Below, piece by piece: positions 8,969 through 17,799 of a stretch of 19,316 bases of DNA. Source of the DNA: Agrocybe praecox. Its lineage: Eukaryota > Basidiomycota > Agaricomycetes > Agaricales > Agrocybaceae. The notes under the pieces are model-generated. The model searched no databases. It saw only the letters and a program-made list of their open reading frames with translations, and was not told where the DNA came from. The translations under genes and the position numbers were made by a program. The stretch is taken from positions 1 through 19,316 of the forward strand of contig CAXHKQ010000018.1 in NCBI GenBank assembly GCA_964017145.1, read 5' to 3'. The first letter of the stretch is position 1. Each line of letters starts with the position of its first letter.

Positions 8969-9679
8969 TTGATCGCGACTACCCGTTGGGTAGAAAATGA
9001 AAATCAAAATTGGCCCTGGCTCGTAAGAGTCACATTTGAACGTTACCATTACAATAGTATCAAACAAGGCAAGTTGGAATGAGGTCCAAAGATGCCAACA
9101 TGATTGTTGATGTAGTAACTCATACGGTTCGAATAAAGAACATTCAGATTTAAACAGAATTATTGGCATTATTGCACAAAACACCTGGAACACACGTAGA
9201 AAAAACTAGTTCCACGGTAGATATTTTCAGTATGTTTTTGTCAGTATTCCTCAACCAGATCTGATATAGAAAGACCATTCTTCTCAAACAATTTTGAATG
9301 TGAAAATGAACATTTAAAACCCTAAAACAGTTCCTATTCACCTCCATTTACTCGCAATCCTAAAATGTTCCCGTGTTGATAGATCGGACAATTTTGCTTA
9401 TCAGAGCCAGAAAATTCGTTAAATTACTATTTTGACTTGATTTGCTCGTTCCATACGAGTTCAAATTTCATTAGAACAGGAAATCATTGTGCTTGAGGTC
9501 ACATTCTTGTTATCATGTCTTATTTGCACATACATAACACCTAGTCCGGACTCAAGTGCAGTTGTTATTTTATTGGTATTTGTTCTCATTACCTGTGAAA
9601 CCATCTGTCTCCGAATTGATGATTGATTATGCAATAATGCACATGACATTTTCCGCAATAACTATCCAACCCAACTCAC

Positions 9680-10013
9680 CAGTGTTCTCAGCCGACGCCT
9701 CGCAATCCGTCGACGTGATCGTGCTGTCCATCGCCGAACCACCAGCACCGTTTGCACCGTCACCCGGCTGCTGATGCATCAGCCAGTCGTGCACACGCTT
9801 GATCTTCGGAAACTCGCTGGCAATGCTCGTCGTCGTCTCGCTGACGTGCAGCGAGGAGGAGGAGGCTTTGCCACCTGTCGCCTGGCGGTGATGGTGGATG
9901 CGTTTGTCGGCCGAAAACGAGTATCGGCGTGCCAGTTCCTGGATGAGATGATCGTCGCGCACCAGCGTCTCGGCGTCCATAACCAGTTGCTGCAGGGACT
10001 CTTTGTCGTAGTG
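9680..10013 (-). CDS. klar: klarsicht-like gene, internal coding exon e
   Basis: Exon of 334 nt, entered in phase 0 and left in phase 1. The acceptor is TTTTCGAATCGCAG before CAC; the donor is ACT G followed by GTGAGT. The peptide starts with the helical stretch HYDKESLQQLVMDAETLVRD, continues with HLIQELARRYSFSADKRIHH, and later has a second hydrophobic/basic helix, SEFPKIKRVHDWLMHQQ, before a Gly/Ala/Ser/Thr tail ending ASAENT. The first block looks like a coiled-coil or spectrin-like helix and the second like a conserved short motif. This is the exon where the gene switches from phase 0 to phase 1 junctions. The split codon at its end joins to the first two bases of the next exon as GAA (Glu). 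Confidence 0.8.
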
Positions 10014-10625
10014 CTGCGATTCGAAAATGTGTGGGCGTCAGTTGAGTGCGATACGTGTGCGGAAAACCGGACTTTGTTCGTTCGTTCGTGCGCGCAAAGC
10101 TGCCCCAGTAATAACCAGGGCAAATATTCAATAATTCAGCGCGACGCGTGCAAGCGGCGAATATGGTCGAGCGAGCACACGCACGCACTCACACTCCACC
10201 CGTTATCGATATCGATCGATTTTCAGAGCCGCGGACGAAAATACGCGCGCGCGGGCGGACGACGGATGGACTTAACCGAACTAAACCGGGCGGCTGCTGT
10301 TGGTCGTATATTTGGTTTTGTAGTCAGTAAAACTTAGCCGACGACGAGCGCTTTGTTAGCTGTGTTTTGTCGTGCTGTGCGTCAGACCGGGCGCGATAAA
10401 CTGCCGTGTGACTGGCGACAGAAAATTTTGGTATTAACCCCGTCGCTGCGCTGTTTGTCCGACCGAACGACCGCACGAGCGAACGAGCGCGCGAGCGTGA
10501 ACGCGATTCTGTGTGTTATTACCTGTGTGCTAATGGATATGTGTGTGATGTTGCATATGGTTGTGTTTGTTAGCGACTGCAAGTGTGTTGCGCGTGTTGC
10601 GTTTTCTGGGATTGTAGTCCCGTCA
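10014..10625. other. CpG-rich island upstream of exon e
   Basis: The island includes CACACGCACGCAC, CGATATCGATCGAT (near 10207-10220), CGCGCGCGGGCGG and GACCGAACGACCGCACGAGCG runs. It is about 600 nt long, much wider than the exon's splice region, and ends sharply at about 10625. It may be an alternative promoter or 5' UTR of a shorter isoform, but no TATA/initiator pair at standard spacing was found. Confidence 0.4.
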
Positions 10626-11819
10626 CTGTGACTTGGAAATTCAAATTTAAAGATTGAAACCAAGATAAGGTAACCAACATAATTTGATTGAAAGTTCAGG
10701 TAATGCTTGACATTACGAAGCCCGTCGTATCGGTTGAGGCTTGTAATTGTTATTTTTGCCGTAAGTAAATTATCTGCCCTAGTCAATGTTGGGACTACTG
10801 ATCAGACAAATGTATAGAGCGGCGATTTCATTCGCCTTTCCCGGATAATTTCCTTCATGCGATGTACTTTCTCATATTGATTGAATAATATCATTCAGCT
10901 ATCAAACGACAATTGTCGATCACAAGATACAGAGAACAAACAATTCACAAGATATTGTGTGTGTTCGTTCAGAATTAAGAGGACTGTAATTCCCGTTGGT
11001 TGCTTCTAATCTATCACATTATAATTTATTATTCTTGCTCCAACACTGTGTCTCTTTAAAAAACAACCTTAAATGCCACATCAATCGGATACTCGATTTG
11101 GATGTCTTTTGAAACTTAGGCTGACATTGCTGATTTTTTAGAAAGTTCAGTTTTTTGTGCAAGGCATAACATGGCTTGAATGGAATGTAACAAAAAAAAT
11201 GCTCAGCTCTATCTGTAAATAATTGTAATGCCCAAATCTAATATAATATTTTTGTAGATGTTATAAATTCGATTTTAATTTGAGCATCGCCGAAATCGAT
11301 GATGATTGATTGCTACAAAAAAATGATGTTCGTGTTTTGTCTTTGGTTCAAAGATGATTACTTTTCACTGGAGTAACATAGAACGATGCACATATACTCA
11401 AATCAAAAGACAATAGAGTAGCGCACAAAATCTCATCATCAGAAAAAATTACAAAAATCGCAGTATCTCCGTATCGTATCTCCGCGTGTCCAACACTTAA
11501 TTATCGCGCACAAAACAATAGAATCAGTTATATGAGTGGAGAATGAACAGGAATGCGAAAAATCGTTTAATAATAATAGTCCTTCGTAGGCCTGGAAAAT
11601 TTACCATAACTACTGCCAGGAGACTTTTTTACCCAATGTATCATCATCGCCCTGTGGCTCAGAACTACTACGGAGCGGTAGGGAATTGGATAACTTAAAT
11701 GTTTTGTTTCTGGAGAATATGGGGCATCTGCACTATTATCCAATTCGTTGTTACTTAATGCTTCTCTAGTTCAGTAGCAAAACTATTATAATTCTCGAAT
11801 ACCGAACTCCAAGTACTCC
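10626..11819 (-). other. AT-rich part of the intron between exons d and e
   Basis: No gene is recognised. It holds the solo foldback relative at 11311-11450. The remainder is unremarkable AT-rich sequence. Confidence 0.6.
11311..11450 (+). repeat. solo relative of the 14920-15437 foldback element
   Basis: This stretch aligns in the same orientation with about 15198-15320 of the second foldback repeat: CTACAAAAAAATGATGTTCGTGTTTTGTC with CATACAAAAAATACGTGTTTCGTC, then CACTGGAGTAACATAGAAC with TACTGGATTGACCTAGAAC, then ATACTCAAATCAAAAGACAA with ATACTCAAAAGAAAGAGAA. It covers the end of the spacer and the start of the right arm. I find no matching inverted arm upstream. It shows that the foldback sequence is dispersed and not unique to one intron. 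Confidence 0.55.
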
Positions 11820-12309
11820 CGGGACCAGCAGTTCGCTGTTTTTTTTCTGACAACAGAGCGGGTGCGAACGCTCAAACTGTTTGTATCAACACACATATGC
11901 ACATGAGTACACGTCCACACACACACAGCGTTCAGACGCACGTATGCACGCGCAATCGTGTCCGACGTAGGTACGCGAGAGAACGATCGAACGCGCACCC
12001 GCGCGCAAGCGATAAGATACGAAACAACGCCGCCACCGCCACCGCATCATCCATTCGATGATAACGAGAAATGCACATTTTGCTGCTCGTTTTCGACGAT
12101 CGCACGAGCGCACTGTTATGAGCTGGATAAATGGGTTTGTGCGCTCGTTTCGTCGTCGATGTTTTACGTGTTTACGATGTTTCATATTTTTTCGTTCGTA
12201 ACCGCGCGCGCGTAAATTGGTTGCTGCGCGACGAACCTACACATAAATCATGCATGCATTTGCACACACAACTCGGAGCGCGCGCGAATGCGCGCAAATG
12301 CGCAATTAC
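11820..12309. other. CpG-rich island downstream of exon d
   Basis: It has CACACACACAC, ACGCACGTATGCACGCGC, CGCGCGCG and GCGCGCGCGAATGCGCGC runs with several short self-complementary words, directly abutting the exon d donor. Small open frames on both strands reflect composition; none is convincing. Confidence 0.45.
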
Positions 12310-12510
12310 CTTCGGTGTACTGGCCGGAAACTGTGAAACGCCGCCGTTCGGCTGCCGCTGCCGGGCAGCCGCCGCCGAACCGGACCCAATCACCGTCGAT
12401 GTGGTGGACGATGTCATTACGTTGGCGATTTCACTACTGGCGTCAGCCGTGGCCGGCGGCGGCGGGTCGCACTGGCCGATTTTCGACGGTTTCGACGACG
12501 TTTCTTCAAA
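12310..12510 (-). CDS. klar: klarsicht-like gene, internal coding exon d
   Basis: Exon of 201 nt, 67 codons, phase 0 at both ends. The acceptor is CCATTCGCAG before TTT; the donor is AAG followed by GTAATT, a weaker but usable site. The peptide starts FEETSSKPSKIGQCDPPPP and ends QFPASTPK. It is Ser/Thr/Ala/Pro-rich with no helix-rich block and no recognised domain, so probably a disordered linker. The open frame continues upstream of the acceptor, so a longer exon beginning near 12570 cannot be excluded; I chose the CAG at 12513-12511 because it keeps phase 0 with exon c. Being a multiple of three with symmetric phase, it could be an optional cassette. Confidence 0.7.
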
Positions 12511-13157
12511 CTGCGAATGGCGTTGGACGTCCGAGGAGCGGAGCGGAGAAACAGCCGACGCGGGGCGCAAGAGAGGGAGAAAAGAAACGGTGATGAATTA
12601 ACGCCCAAGTAGCTAGCTAATAGTTGGGATGGAAAATTCGTATCGTTTATATGATAGAGAGCCAACCTTCAAAAGATTCGAACAAAACAAGTTGTCGTCT
12701 AAAAGTCTTTGGTTCGTTAGATATATCAATTTGATCGAAGCAACTTTTGCCATTACGAACATATGGACAAAATGCTAATCTCGTGTCCTTATAAAACACA
12801 TATTACTGATGGGACAAAGACCGACTGGTGGCAACAATGTGTTGGTGAAGAGTTATTCGGATTCTTCTCCAGCCGAAAAATAGCTACTTGTTTCCAACAT
12901 TCCGTACCGGCCATTTGAACACCGGAGAGCGGATTTATGGCTACTTGAAAGGGAAAAGGCTGATTTTTTAAATCAATTTGTGACAATGTATGGCTCCATG
13001 GCTACATAACAACAATAAAATAGCTATTCAATCGAATAGCCTCTATATTTTAGGTCTCGAGAGGAGTATTCTTCATTAACTATTTTTTCAGCTGATCAAA
13101 TTGCCAAGGAACGGTTCAAGTGACGAGATATAAATGCTGTTCAACCAAGTCAAAAGG
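12511..13157 (-). other. part of the intron between exons c and d
   Basis: GC-rich to about 12600 next to exon d, then AT-rich. Apart from the possible left remnant of the mariner copy near 13088-13147 I see nothing annotatable. Confidence 0.5.
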
Positions 13158-13538
13158 GGGGCACGGGGTTAGGGAACAGGGTAGAGTCTGATCGTTCTAA
13201 GCCTTATTCAGTAGTTTAAGCTTAGTTCCAGTCTTGCAACTATCTCCCGAAGCTCAAGTAGAAGTCCAGCCTCCGCGTGGCGCCCCCTGGAAACGGGTTA
13301 GGTTCTCGTTTGAACCTAGCTTGGCTAATGGACTATGCGAACCGGTCGGGTAGCGACCAGTGGTAGAAGGGCTACCTAGGTGTAAAAAGGCCAACCACCT
13401 TGAGCACCGAAATATGTGGGTTGCGAACGACACGAACCTCACCACGAGATGACTCGACACCGGGTCCGTTGGAGGAAGTTCGTGTTCGCGCTATGTGCCA
13501 CTTTGGCATACGCGTCGTAAGTAAGTAAGTAAGTAACT
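13158..13538 (+). mobile_element. retroposed element (SINE or 5'-truncated non-LTR) with (GTAA)n tail and target-site duplication
   Basis: The insertion of about 381 bp is bounded by AAGTCAAAAG at 13148-13157 and again at 13539-13548, a 10-bp direct repeat as made by target-primed reverse transcription. The 3' end is a short tandem (GTAA) tract (13517-13536), as in tails of several insect non-LTR families. The body is clearly more GC-rich than its flanks. I see no convincing RNA polymerase III A/B boxes and no reverse transcriptase, so it may be a SINE or just the 3' UTR of a LINE. The insertion lies immediately upstream of, and probably within, a decayed mariner copy. Confidence 0.75.
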
Positions 13539-13559
13539 AAGTCAAAAGCCATTCACAAG

Positions 13560-13846
13560 TTCATGAGAACGATGCCTAAATCAATGAAAAGGGCTATGTA
13601 ATGTGGCCTTATCTTCGGTATTACCCTGATATGGCCCTCGGCGACTATTTTATGTTTTCATACCTCAAAAGAATGTTCCCTGGAATGAGAATTAGCATCG
13701 ATAAGGAGGAATTCGAGAAAAAATACAAATTTAAAAGCAAAATGAAATCGTACCATAGAAGGGCATATACTATATATATATATATTCATAGCACCGTCCA
13801 TGATTATTCAAAAATAATTCATCAACAAAGTGTGTTTTACTACTAA
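13560..13846 (+). mobile_element. decayed mariner transposase, C-terminal fragment
   Basis: The frame from 13601 reads MWPYLRYYPDMALGDYFMF and then SYLKRMFPGMRISIDKEE. This corresponds to the mariner motif around the third catalytic Asp (YSPDLAPSDYxLFxxLKR). The conserved Tyr, Pro, Asp and the catalytic-position Asp in GDY remain, while flanking residues are changed. The usual last 50 or so residues are degenerate and end in an AT microsatellite (about 13769-13785). Just left of the retroposed insertion, about 13088-13147 reads FQLIKL in a compatible frame, suggesting that the mariner copy was split by that insertion; in-frame stops show it is inactive. Confidence 0.7.
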
Positions 13847-13995
13847 ACGATACGAATTTTCCAACACTACTGTTAGCTAGCAGTGATGTACACGATTTCT
13901 GACTGGCCTGTGACTAATGTCTCGCCGTCTGCGTGCCAATCAGCGCGCAAAAACCCATAAAACCTATCAAACAAACACACTCGCCGAGCGCTTAC

Positions 13996-14814
13996 CCGTT
14001 CAACGACGATGAGGCCATCAATTGCCGCCGATGATTTCGAAAGCAATTGCCGGCTTCCGATGACATCCGTCGTCGTCTTCGAATCGTCAGCATTGCCATT
14101 CACGACGTCTTCATTCTCATCGTCGACTCGCTCATCATCGACCGGCTCTTCACTGCTGTCCACCCGATTCTTGTACACCCATCCGTCCTCCTCCTCCGAG
14201 GTGGCGTTCATCGAACCGCTGACCGGCGTCGACCAGTCGCGCGTCTCGCCGTCCGTATCCGAATGCTTGAAAGTAGAACGTGGCGCAGTTCTTCGATTTG
14301 CGATTGGAGCGGTTGAATTTCGAGGCGTCGGGCATGCGGCTACGCTTGGTGGCGGTATGTTGAGGCGGCTGCGGAGGTGATTTACTGCTGGCGCCAAAGA
14401 TTGCTGCTTCAGTGGAGCCATTGCACAACTGTTGCCGTTATCGCTGGTCGAGATTCGCTTCGCGATAGCGACGACCACAACGGAAGGCGCGGACGGATTG
14501 CCATTGCAGTCGGGAACGGCGGCCTCGATGGCCACCGTCGCGTCGGCGGCAATGCCCATGTTGTTCGCTGTGGCTTCGATGGCGTTATTGGCGTTGGCGA
14601 CGTCTTCCTCGTCGGCAGCCGCACGATTGTCACGGTGTACAATCATCGACTGCACTTTCGTCGGCGTCGTTTGCGCTGAGCGTCGGGCCACCGGAGTGGA
14701 AGCGTTGTGGGCTTCGATGTCGCTGCCCTCGGAGTCGGCGTCGTTGCCGTTGCTAATCGTTGTGTCGTTGGTCGAGCGTGTGGTGTTCAGCAGCGCGAAT
14801 GGAAGCCATGGATT
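13996..14814 (-). CDS. klar: klarsicht-like gene, internal coding exon c, with an apparent compensating frameshift pair
   Basis: Exon of 819 nt, phase 0 at both ends. The acceptor is CACGCACACAG before AAT; the donor is CGG followed by GTAAGC. The peptide starts NPWLPFALLNTTRSTNDTT and runs through Ser/Thr/Asn/Ala-rich sequence. Its end carries a conserved-looking acidic block, SDTDGETRDWSTPVSGSMNA, then EEEDGWVYKN. The main frame is open throughout. Between about 14390 and 14270, however, the convincing coding frame is a different one, encoding KRSRMPDASKF and then RKSKNCATFYF, with GC-rich third positions. The main frame there has poor codon composition. The switches fit one missing base near 14385-14440 and one extra base at about 14269. 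The frame-restored joint puts FYF directly before KHSDTDGE. Assembly error or a true double lesion are both possible. Confidence 0.8.
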
Positions 14815-14919
14815 CTGTGTGCGTGGAATGCGAGAGAATGCGGATGAAATAAATTCTACTGCCCCAATTGGTTGACTTAATCCATGCCAAAAATCGTATT
14901 TGCCAAGTTTGCGACAATT

Positions 14920-15437
14920 GTTTGAAGAATGAACATCATTCTATCATAATATACACAAAACATGCTGTGACATAAGTCCCATCTTCGGCTGACGACGCCC
15001 TAAAAAATGCCTCTTCGTTTGTATATAGAGATTTCATAGTGACGGTGATTTTTTAATTTTTTTTTGAAAGACGGGAATTTGTTGACAATTTCATTATCTT
15101 TTATTCGAGTATCCACACATTGTTCTAAGTCGGACCAGTGAAAATATATAGGCTCTATTCCAAACTCGAACTCGAACTCGAATATTTGTCCCCATACAAA
15201 AAATACGTGTTTCGTCCTCAGTATGAAGGAGTCAACTTTTTTACTGGATTGACCTAGAACAATTCGTAAATACTCAAAAGAAAGAGAATGAAATTGTCTT
15301 CACATCCTCATCTTTCGAAAAAAAATATGTCTCCATATAAAAACGAAGAGGCTTTGTTTAGGGCGTCGTCTGCCGAAGCTGAGTCTTTTGTCACGCGATT
15401 GTTTATGCATATGATAGAATGATGCTCATTCAACAAA
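14920..15437. repeat. long foldback inverted repeat (hairpin) 2
   Basis: The left arm (about 14920-15144) and right arm (about 15236-15437) are imperfect reverse complements over some 200 nt, with a spacer near 91 nt. Matching blocks include CATCATTCTATCATA, GACGACGCCCTAAA, GCCTCTTCGTTT, GACAATTTCATT and ATTGTTCTA. The spacer contains a short (ACTCGA)n tract at 15164-15182. The arms have diverged, with indels, so this is not a recent duplication. No open frame of note lies inside. It sits in the intron between exons b and c. A related single arm is found at 11311-11450. Confidence 0.8.
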
Positions 15438-15580
15438 CCCGTATCATTGGAATGTTGAGATTATTATAGCTTGTCCTCCAAAAATGGTCGCAAACTTGGA
15501 AAATCCGATTTTGTTTTGCCTGGTTCAAGTCGACGAATTGGGCTATTAGTTGAGATCGGGTGGATCTCTCCAACACTCAC

Positions 15581-15703
15581 ATTGGCGCTGCTGCAGCCGT
15601 CGACGGTGTCCACCGATTGCTTGGCATAGGCTCGCTCGTTGAGGCGCGGAAATTTGGCCGCCGGCTCCTCGTCGGTGTCGGATGGCAGCGATGCGGCCGA
15701 AGA
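15581..15703 (-). CDS. klar: klarsicht-like gene, internal coding exon b
   Basis: Exon of 123 nt, 41 codons, phase 0 at both ends, so it can be skipped in frame. The acceptor is CTCTCTCAG before TCT; the donor is AAT followed by GTGAGT. The peptide begins SSAASLPSDTDEEPAAKFPR and ends at SSAN. It is an acidic Ser/Asp/Glu patch followed by a basic FPR motif, with no recognisable fold. Codon third positions are mostly G or C, unlike the surrounding intron. It belongs to the gene because its splice sites are canonical and its phase matches the neighbouring exons on both sides. Its function is unknown; short acidic Ser-rich segments of this kind often act as disordered linkers or phosphorylation regions, which is inference. 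Confidence 0.75.
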
Positions 15704-16310
15704 CTGAGAGAGCGATCGAATGATAACGAATGTAATTAATGTGTGCGTACGTGAGTGCGTGCACGTGCACGTGCACAATCGTCGATTGGGGACGCCGCTG
15801 GGCGAACAACCAATCAATATGACACTTGTTCTATTTTCGCAGTCACGGCCATTATTACACGCGCAGAAGCACACAAACTTGCGTGCGCTCAAGCACTTTC
15901 AACACACTATCTTAATTCATAAATGCAGGAAGCCATTCTCGCCGAGACTCTCGAGAATATAAACATCAACGCGTAACGAGCCACAACGTCGTCGTCGACG
16001 CTATTTCTGGATATTATGTGCGCCATTGGCATCCGCGAGCGTCATCATCACGAGAGCCACAGGCCACACATAATCTCGATAGTTAAGCACATAAGCACGA
16101 CAACGCACGCGCACGCGCACGGATGTGTGAAAGTGTAAACTGTTGACACACAAACACAAACGTGCGCGCGCATTTTTTCGTGATATTCCCGAGTCGGTTG
16201 GTCGGTTGGATCGTGCCGGCTTGTGGGTGTGCTCTAGGGAAAACGTGTTGTCCAAGGTTGGAGACTGATATAGGGCACGAACGTGCGGCTCCGAATAGCA
16301 ATGACCTCAG
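15704..16310. other. CpG-rich island upstream of exon b
   Basis: It contains GTGCACGTGCACGTGCAC (palindromic, near 15758-15775), CGTCGTCGTCGACG, ACGCACGCGCACGCGCACGG and CGTGCGCGCGC. No supported gene is present. The composition returns to AT-rich by about 16330. Confidence 0.45.
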
Positions 16311-17145
16311 CCAGATAATATCAGAGCGGAGTGTTGATGTTGCGCGATGCGCGCATGTGAAATTGATTCATAGGATGGATTAAAAAATAGTTTCAAGAAT
16401 GTGTAATGACGGGGACGGAATTTTGCGATATAACAAATATTGGAATTAGGAATCGTTAGCATTTGAAGCTGCATGAATGTTGAATTCTTCAACATGGGCA
16501 CTACCGATTCGATATAATGTCTATAAATTTCTGCAACTTCAAGTCAATCTTTGAGATTTGAGATGATAGAGTCAACAGTCAACCATATGAAGATGATGCG
16601 GAAGTGTATGCAGAGATGAAGACTCGAGAGAAATTGGGTCACTTCAACAGATAAGATTGTTTTGCTTGACCCTTATCGATCGTTCAATTTGTCATTCAAT
16701 GTCTACAAGGTGGTGCATAATACGTAACCCTATTTTAAAAAACCATAACTTTTGCAAAAAGCCATACATTTTAATTCTGTTTACATATTTGTGAAGTTGA
16801 TGGACGCAATTTTTTGTCATCAATACATGGGTCGCTTATCTTTATAGCCCTCAAATTGTTTATATGGAATGCTGTTGGTATGCGCAAACTGCGGGATACT
16901 TTCGTCAATTGTGCCTGAAAAAATAAGCATAGGAAAACCTTCCACAACAGTAAAATGTTCCAATTTTATCTGGCTCTGATAACATTTCGGTTCAACACCT
17001 GAAACTATGCTATGACGAAAGATAAGCGTTTATATGTTAGATAACTACAGTTTAGTCGGATTGACCAATTCCAACAGCCCTATTTCGGGACCGCATTCAA
17101 TAACTAGATAGACAAGCTCCATATTTTTATTTCCCAACTACTCAC
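16311..17145 (-). other. AT-rich part of the intron between exons a and b
   Basis: No gene recognised. It is AT-rich throughout with chance frames only. Confidence 0.55.
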
Positions 17146-17526
17146 CGTCTCCTCTTCCTCCTCCTCGTCGCGCTCCTTGCGATGCAACAGACCCTCCAAC
17201 AGACACTGCACCTCGATCGCCTGCAAATACAGCATATGATAGCGCGTCTCCAGGCCCTTGACGCTGCTCGTGTCCGTTTTGCGCGGTGGCGACGCGGCGT
17301 CTGCCGTCTGCTGTGTCGCCGATGTCGATGCCACCACCTCCACGGACGCCGACGCTGTTGCTGTTGCACTACCACCACCACCACCACTTCCAATAACACT
17401 GCTGCTGTTGTTAGCTGCGTTTCGCTGCGACTGCGGTTTTACTGCCGCCGCTGCAGCGTTCTCCCCGGCTGTCCGAATGCAGGCACGCACCTCGCTGGTC
17501 TGCGACACGATCTGACGGTACAAGTC
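17146..17526 (-). CDS. klar: klarsicht-like gene, internal coding exon a (first in window)
   Basis: Internal exon of 381 nt, 127 codons, phase 0 at both ends. The acceptor is a pyrimidine-containing stretch ending TTGCAG before GAC (Asp); the donor is ACG followed by GTGAGT. The peptide opens with a helical block (DLYRQIVSQTSEVRACIRTA) and ends with a second helical block containing ETRYHMLYLQAIEVQCLLEG. The two are separated by a low-complexity Ala/Ser/Thr/Gly insert with a five-glycine run. A six-glutamate run closes the exon. Two amphipathic helices with Leu/Ile/Cys heptad spacing suggest a spectrin-like repeat interrupted by a disordered loop. The name is inferred from the whole exon set; another large spectrin-repeat or nesprin-type protein is the main alternative. 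Earlier exons must lie beyond the window. Confidence 0.8.
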
Positions 17527-17799
17527 CTGCAATGGTAAAACGGCACAGCACACACGTGTTAATGTCCGTCGCAATTGTGCGCAGTCAAGCAATGGGTCAA
17601 GCAGCGACCACAACGCACGACCAGCAAGACGCTCGACGCTGGACGATCATCCGCGTATCGGACACGGTATCGCCGCGCGGCGCGATTGTCACGGCTGTCG
17701 TAAACGTCGTCCGCGCGGTACTACGCGTATTTACACAGGCCCAATACTAGGATCATACTCTCGAGATTGCAAAACACACATCAGGCGAACGTTCCAATA

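Larger units (their letters stand above)
7861..9679 (-). other. intron between exons e and f
   Basis: 1819 nt, AT-rich. It contains repeat copy B and the hairpin-bearing AGATGTC-rich stretch. From 8970 to 9679 I see only AT-rich sequence with short chance frames. Confidence 0.6.

Noticed and set aside
9330..9425. Possible inverted match of TTATCAGAGCCAGA to the 16955-16990 region
   Set aside because: The similarity is only about 15-20 bases with no extension, so it could be chance.
10301..10330. TATATTT followed by TCAGTAAAA as a possible plus-strand core promoter
   Set aside because: The TATA-like word is only about 19 bases from the initiator-like A, too close for the usual spacing, and no coding exon follows.
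13254..13460. 68-codon minus frame in the retroposed element
   Set aside because: It lies within a repeat with a clear tail and target duplication and shows no domain.
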